A stretch of DNA of 64,000 nt from contig NZ_JBLTYX010000024.1 of the NCBI RefSeq assembly GCF_048066115.1, positions 8,688-72,687 on the forward strand. Direction: 5' to 3'. A program made the translations under genes and the position numbers. Below the pieces are notes generated by a model. That model was not told the DNA's origin. It made no database searches and saw only the letters and a list, made by a program, of their open reading frames with translations. Positions 62,347 to 64,000 of this stretch are shown here, in pieces. Positions within the stretch are counted from its first letter, which is position 1; each line of letters begins with the position of its first letter. This DNA comes from Niveispirillum sp048066115. GTDB lineage: Bacteria > Pseudomonadota > Alphaproteobacteria > Azospirillales > Azospirillaceae.

Positions 62347-64000
62347 ATGAAGGTCGCTCTCTATGCCCGCTATTCCAGCGACAGCCAGCGTGACGCCTCC
62401 ATCGCCGATCAGCTGCGCATCTGCCGCGCCCATGCCGACCGGCAGGGCTGGCGCATCATCGAGGAATATACCGATCACGCCGTCTCGGGCGCCTCGCTGC
62501 TGCGGCCCGGCATCCAGGCCCTGATCGCCGATGCGCTGAAAGGCCGTTTCCAGGTGGTGCTGGCCGAGGCCATGGACCGGCTCTCCCGCGACCAGGAGGA
62601 CATTGCCGGCCTGTTCAAGCGCATGGCCTTTGCCGGCATCAAGATCATCACCCTGTCGGAGGGCGAGGTCACCCATCTGCATGTCGGGCTCAAGGGCACG
62701 ATGAATGCCCTGTTCCTCAAGGATTTGGCTGACAAGACCCATCGCGGTTTGCGCGGGCGGATCGAGCAGGGCAAGTCCGGCGGCGGCAACGCCTATGGTT
62801 ATGACATCGTCAAACAGTTCCAGGCTAATGGCGAACCGTTGCGCGGCGACCGGACCATCAACAAGGCCGAAGCCGACATCGTGCGGCGCATCTACCGCGA
62901 CTATGCCGCCGGCAAATCGCCCAAGCACATTGCCCTGGAACTGAACAATGAAGGGATCAAAGCTCCCGGCAGTGAAGCGTGGGGCTTCAGCACGATCCTC
63001 GGCAGCCGCAAGCGCGGCACCGGCATCCTCAATAACGAGCTGTATATCGGCCGGCTGATCTGGAACCGACAGCATTTCGTCAGGGACCCCGACAGCGGCA
63101 AGCGCCGGGCCCGGCCGAACCCGGAAGCCGACTGGATCATTCGCGATGTGCCCGAACTGCGCATCATCGATGAAGCCCTGTGGCAGGCAGTCAAGGCCCG
63201 ACAAGCAACGGTGCGCGATCAGGGCATCGACCTGACAACGGGCGAGGAGACCGCCACCAGTCTTCGGGACCGGCGGCGGCCGAAATATCTGCTGTCGGGA
63301 CTGACCCGGTGCGGCTGCTGTGGGGGCGGCTATTCAATGATCTCCGCCGTTCTGGTCGGCTGCTCGACAGCACGCAACAAGGGGACCTGCGACAACCGGC
63401 TGAACATTCGGCGCGACCGGCTGGAGGCGCGCGTGCTAGACGCACTGCGCTATCACCTGATGGATCCGGCCCTGTTCAAGGAATTCTGCGATGAATTCAC
63501 GCGGGAGATGAACCGTCTGCGCATGGAAGGGCGGGCCTCGATTGAGGCGGCGCAAGCGGAACTGCACCGTATCGACAAGCAGATCAGTGCCACGGTCGAT
63601 GCAATTGCCGACGGGATGTATCATCCTTCCATGAAGGAGAAGATGGACAGGTTGGAATCCCGGAAAACAGCGTTGCAGCAGTTTTTGACCGAAGCCGTCG
63701 AGCCCCCACCCCTGCTCCATCCGGAGATGGCGCAGTTCTATCGTCAGCAGGTAAGCGAACTGCATGCGGCCCTACGGGACGAGATCGATGCCACCCGGCT
63801 TCAGGCGGGGGAGATCCTGCGATCGCTGATCAAGGAGATCGTGTTGACGCCGGAGGATGGCGTGCTGCAGATCGACGTGCGCGGTGACCTCGCCGGCATC
63901 CTGACCATTGCCGTGGGCGGTAAGGCCGTTGGTGCCACAAAGCAAAAAGGCCGCCCTTTTGGGGCGGCCTCAGTGAGCGACGTTGTGTCGCAATTGGAAA
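62347..64000 (+). CDS. Large serine recombinase (ICE integrase), 3' end outside window
   Basis: At least 551 residues, open to the right edge. The N-terminal resolvase domain carries the catalytic serine in ALYARYSSDSQRDASIADQL, with EAMDRLSRDQEDIAGLFKRM. Next is the recombinase domain (KADIVRRIYRDYAAGKSPKH-like segment EADIVRRIYRDYAAGKSPKH), a zinc-ribbon (RCGCCGGGYSM, C-terminal GCSTARNKGTCDN) and a coiled-coil (EAAQAELHRIDKQISATVDA). This class integrates and excises ICEs at a specific att site without a large excisionase. Being at the right edge, it marks the expected right end of the element just beyond the window. Confidence 0.88.
   Translation, partial: MKVALYARYSSDSQRDASIADQLRICRAHADRQGWRIIEEYTDHAVSGASLLRPGIQALIADALKGRFQVVLAEAMDRLSRDQEDIAGLFKRMAFAGIKIITLSEGEVTHLHVGLKGTMNALFLKDLADKTHRGLRGRIEQGKSGGGNAYGYDIVKQFQANGEPLRGDRTINKAEADIVRRIYRDYAAGKSPKHIALELNNEGIKAPGSEAWGFSTILGSRKRGTGILNNELYIGRLIWNRQHFVRDPDSGKRRARPNPEADWIIRDVPELRIIDEALWQAVKARQATVRDQGIDLTTGEETATSLRDRRRPKYLLSGLTRCGCCGGGYSMISAVLVGCSTARNKGTCDNRLNIRRDRLEARVLDALRYHLMDPALFKEFCDEFTREMNRLRMEGRASIEAAQAELHRIDKQISATVDAIADGMYHPSMKEKMDRLESRKTALQQFLTEAVEPPPLLHPEMAQFYRQQVSELHAALRDEIDATRLQAGEILRSLIKEIVLTPEDGVLQIDVRGDLAGILTIAVGGKAVGATKQKGRPFGAASVSDVVSQLE

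Noticed and set aside
63944..63969. Hairpin GGCCGCCC/GGGCGGCC with an A-run, like a terminator
   Set aside because: It lies inside the open recombinase frame, whose coding continues to the window edge; probably chance or a leftward terminator for a gene outside the window, which cannot be judged.

Overview
The window is GC-rich alphaproteobacterial DNA, most like a sphingomonad or an Azospirillaceae relative. The grounds are three large TonB-dependent receptors next to catabolic operons, four LysR regulators beside degradation genes, and a trb-type integrative and conjugative element (ICE) of the kind common in those groups. The exact genus cannot be fixed from sequence reading alone. No tRNA, rRNA or CRISPR array was seen.

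Positions 1 to about 27 kb hold catabolic islands. (i) 1-7.8 kb: a leftward operon of hydantoinase/oxoprolinase-type subunits (hyuA, hyuB), a TonB receptor, a cupin protein and an M24 aminopeptidase. A divergent XRE-cupin regulator faces it. A near-identical 17-bp palindrome lies in the hyuA/regulator intergenic region and again upstream of the receptor, so the whole set looks like one regulon. (ii) A decayed ROK-family gene at 7.9-8.8 kb. (iii) 8.7-11.6 kb: a TauD-type dioxygenase with two LysR genes. (iv) 11.7-19.3 kb: TonB receptor, RraA-like protein, nitrilase-family hydrolase, MFS transporter, then a convergent enolase-superfamily enzyme and a second MFS transporter. (v) 19.3-23.6 kb: a three-subunit flavin/[2Fe-2S] amine or amino-acid oxidase (opine oxidase/hydroxyproline dehydrogenase type) with a LysR regulator and a RidA imine deaminase. 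(vi) 24.1-26.9 kb: a third TonB receptor.

From about 27 kb to the right edge lies the ICE backbone: LysR, trbI-G-F-L-K-J-E-D-C-B, a CopG-like protein, the traG coupling protein, hipBA, a DUF3363 relaxase with an adjacent IncP-like nick motif, a lytic transglycosylase, a TraF-type peptidase, DUF2840, a ribbon-helix-helix protein, ParA, RepA with iteron-like repeats, an excisionase-like HTH protein, DUF2285-type regulators and an XRE repressor, DUF932, DUF736, a ParB-like protein, a truncated HU and a large serine recombinase running off the right edge. Two backbone genes (parA and the DUF6499/DUF2285 regulator) carry single-base frameshifts, so the element is either decaying or imperfectly sequenced here.

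Two A+T-richer insertions in this backbone stand out. Between traG and trbB is a tight, overlapping four-gene operon: a protein with two GHKL ATPase domains (Hsp90/MORC-like plus histidine-kinase-like), a response-regulator-like protein with a complete phosphorylation pocket, an HNH nuclease and an Eco57I-like N6-adenine methyltransferase. It looks like a restriction or defence system run by a soluble two-component relay, and I cannot match it to a named system. Between DUF736 and the ParB-like gene is a 500-residue HNH nuclease fused to six tandem double-CxxC zinc modules, also an unfamiliar architecture. These are the best candidates for undescribed biology.
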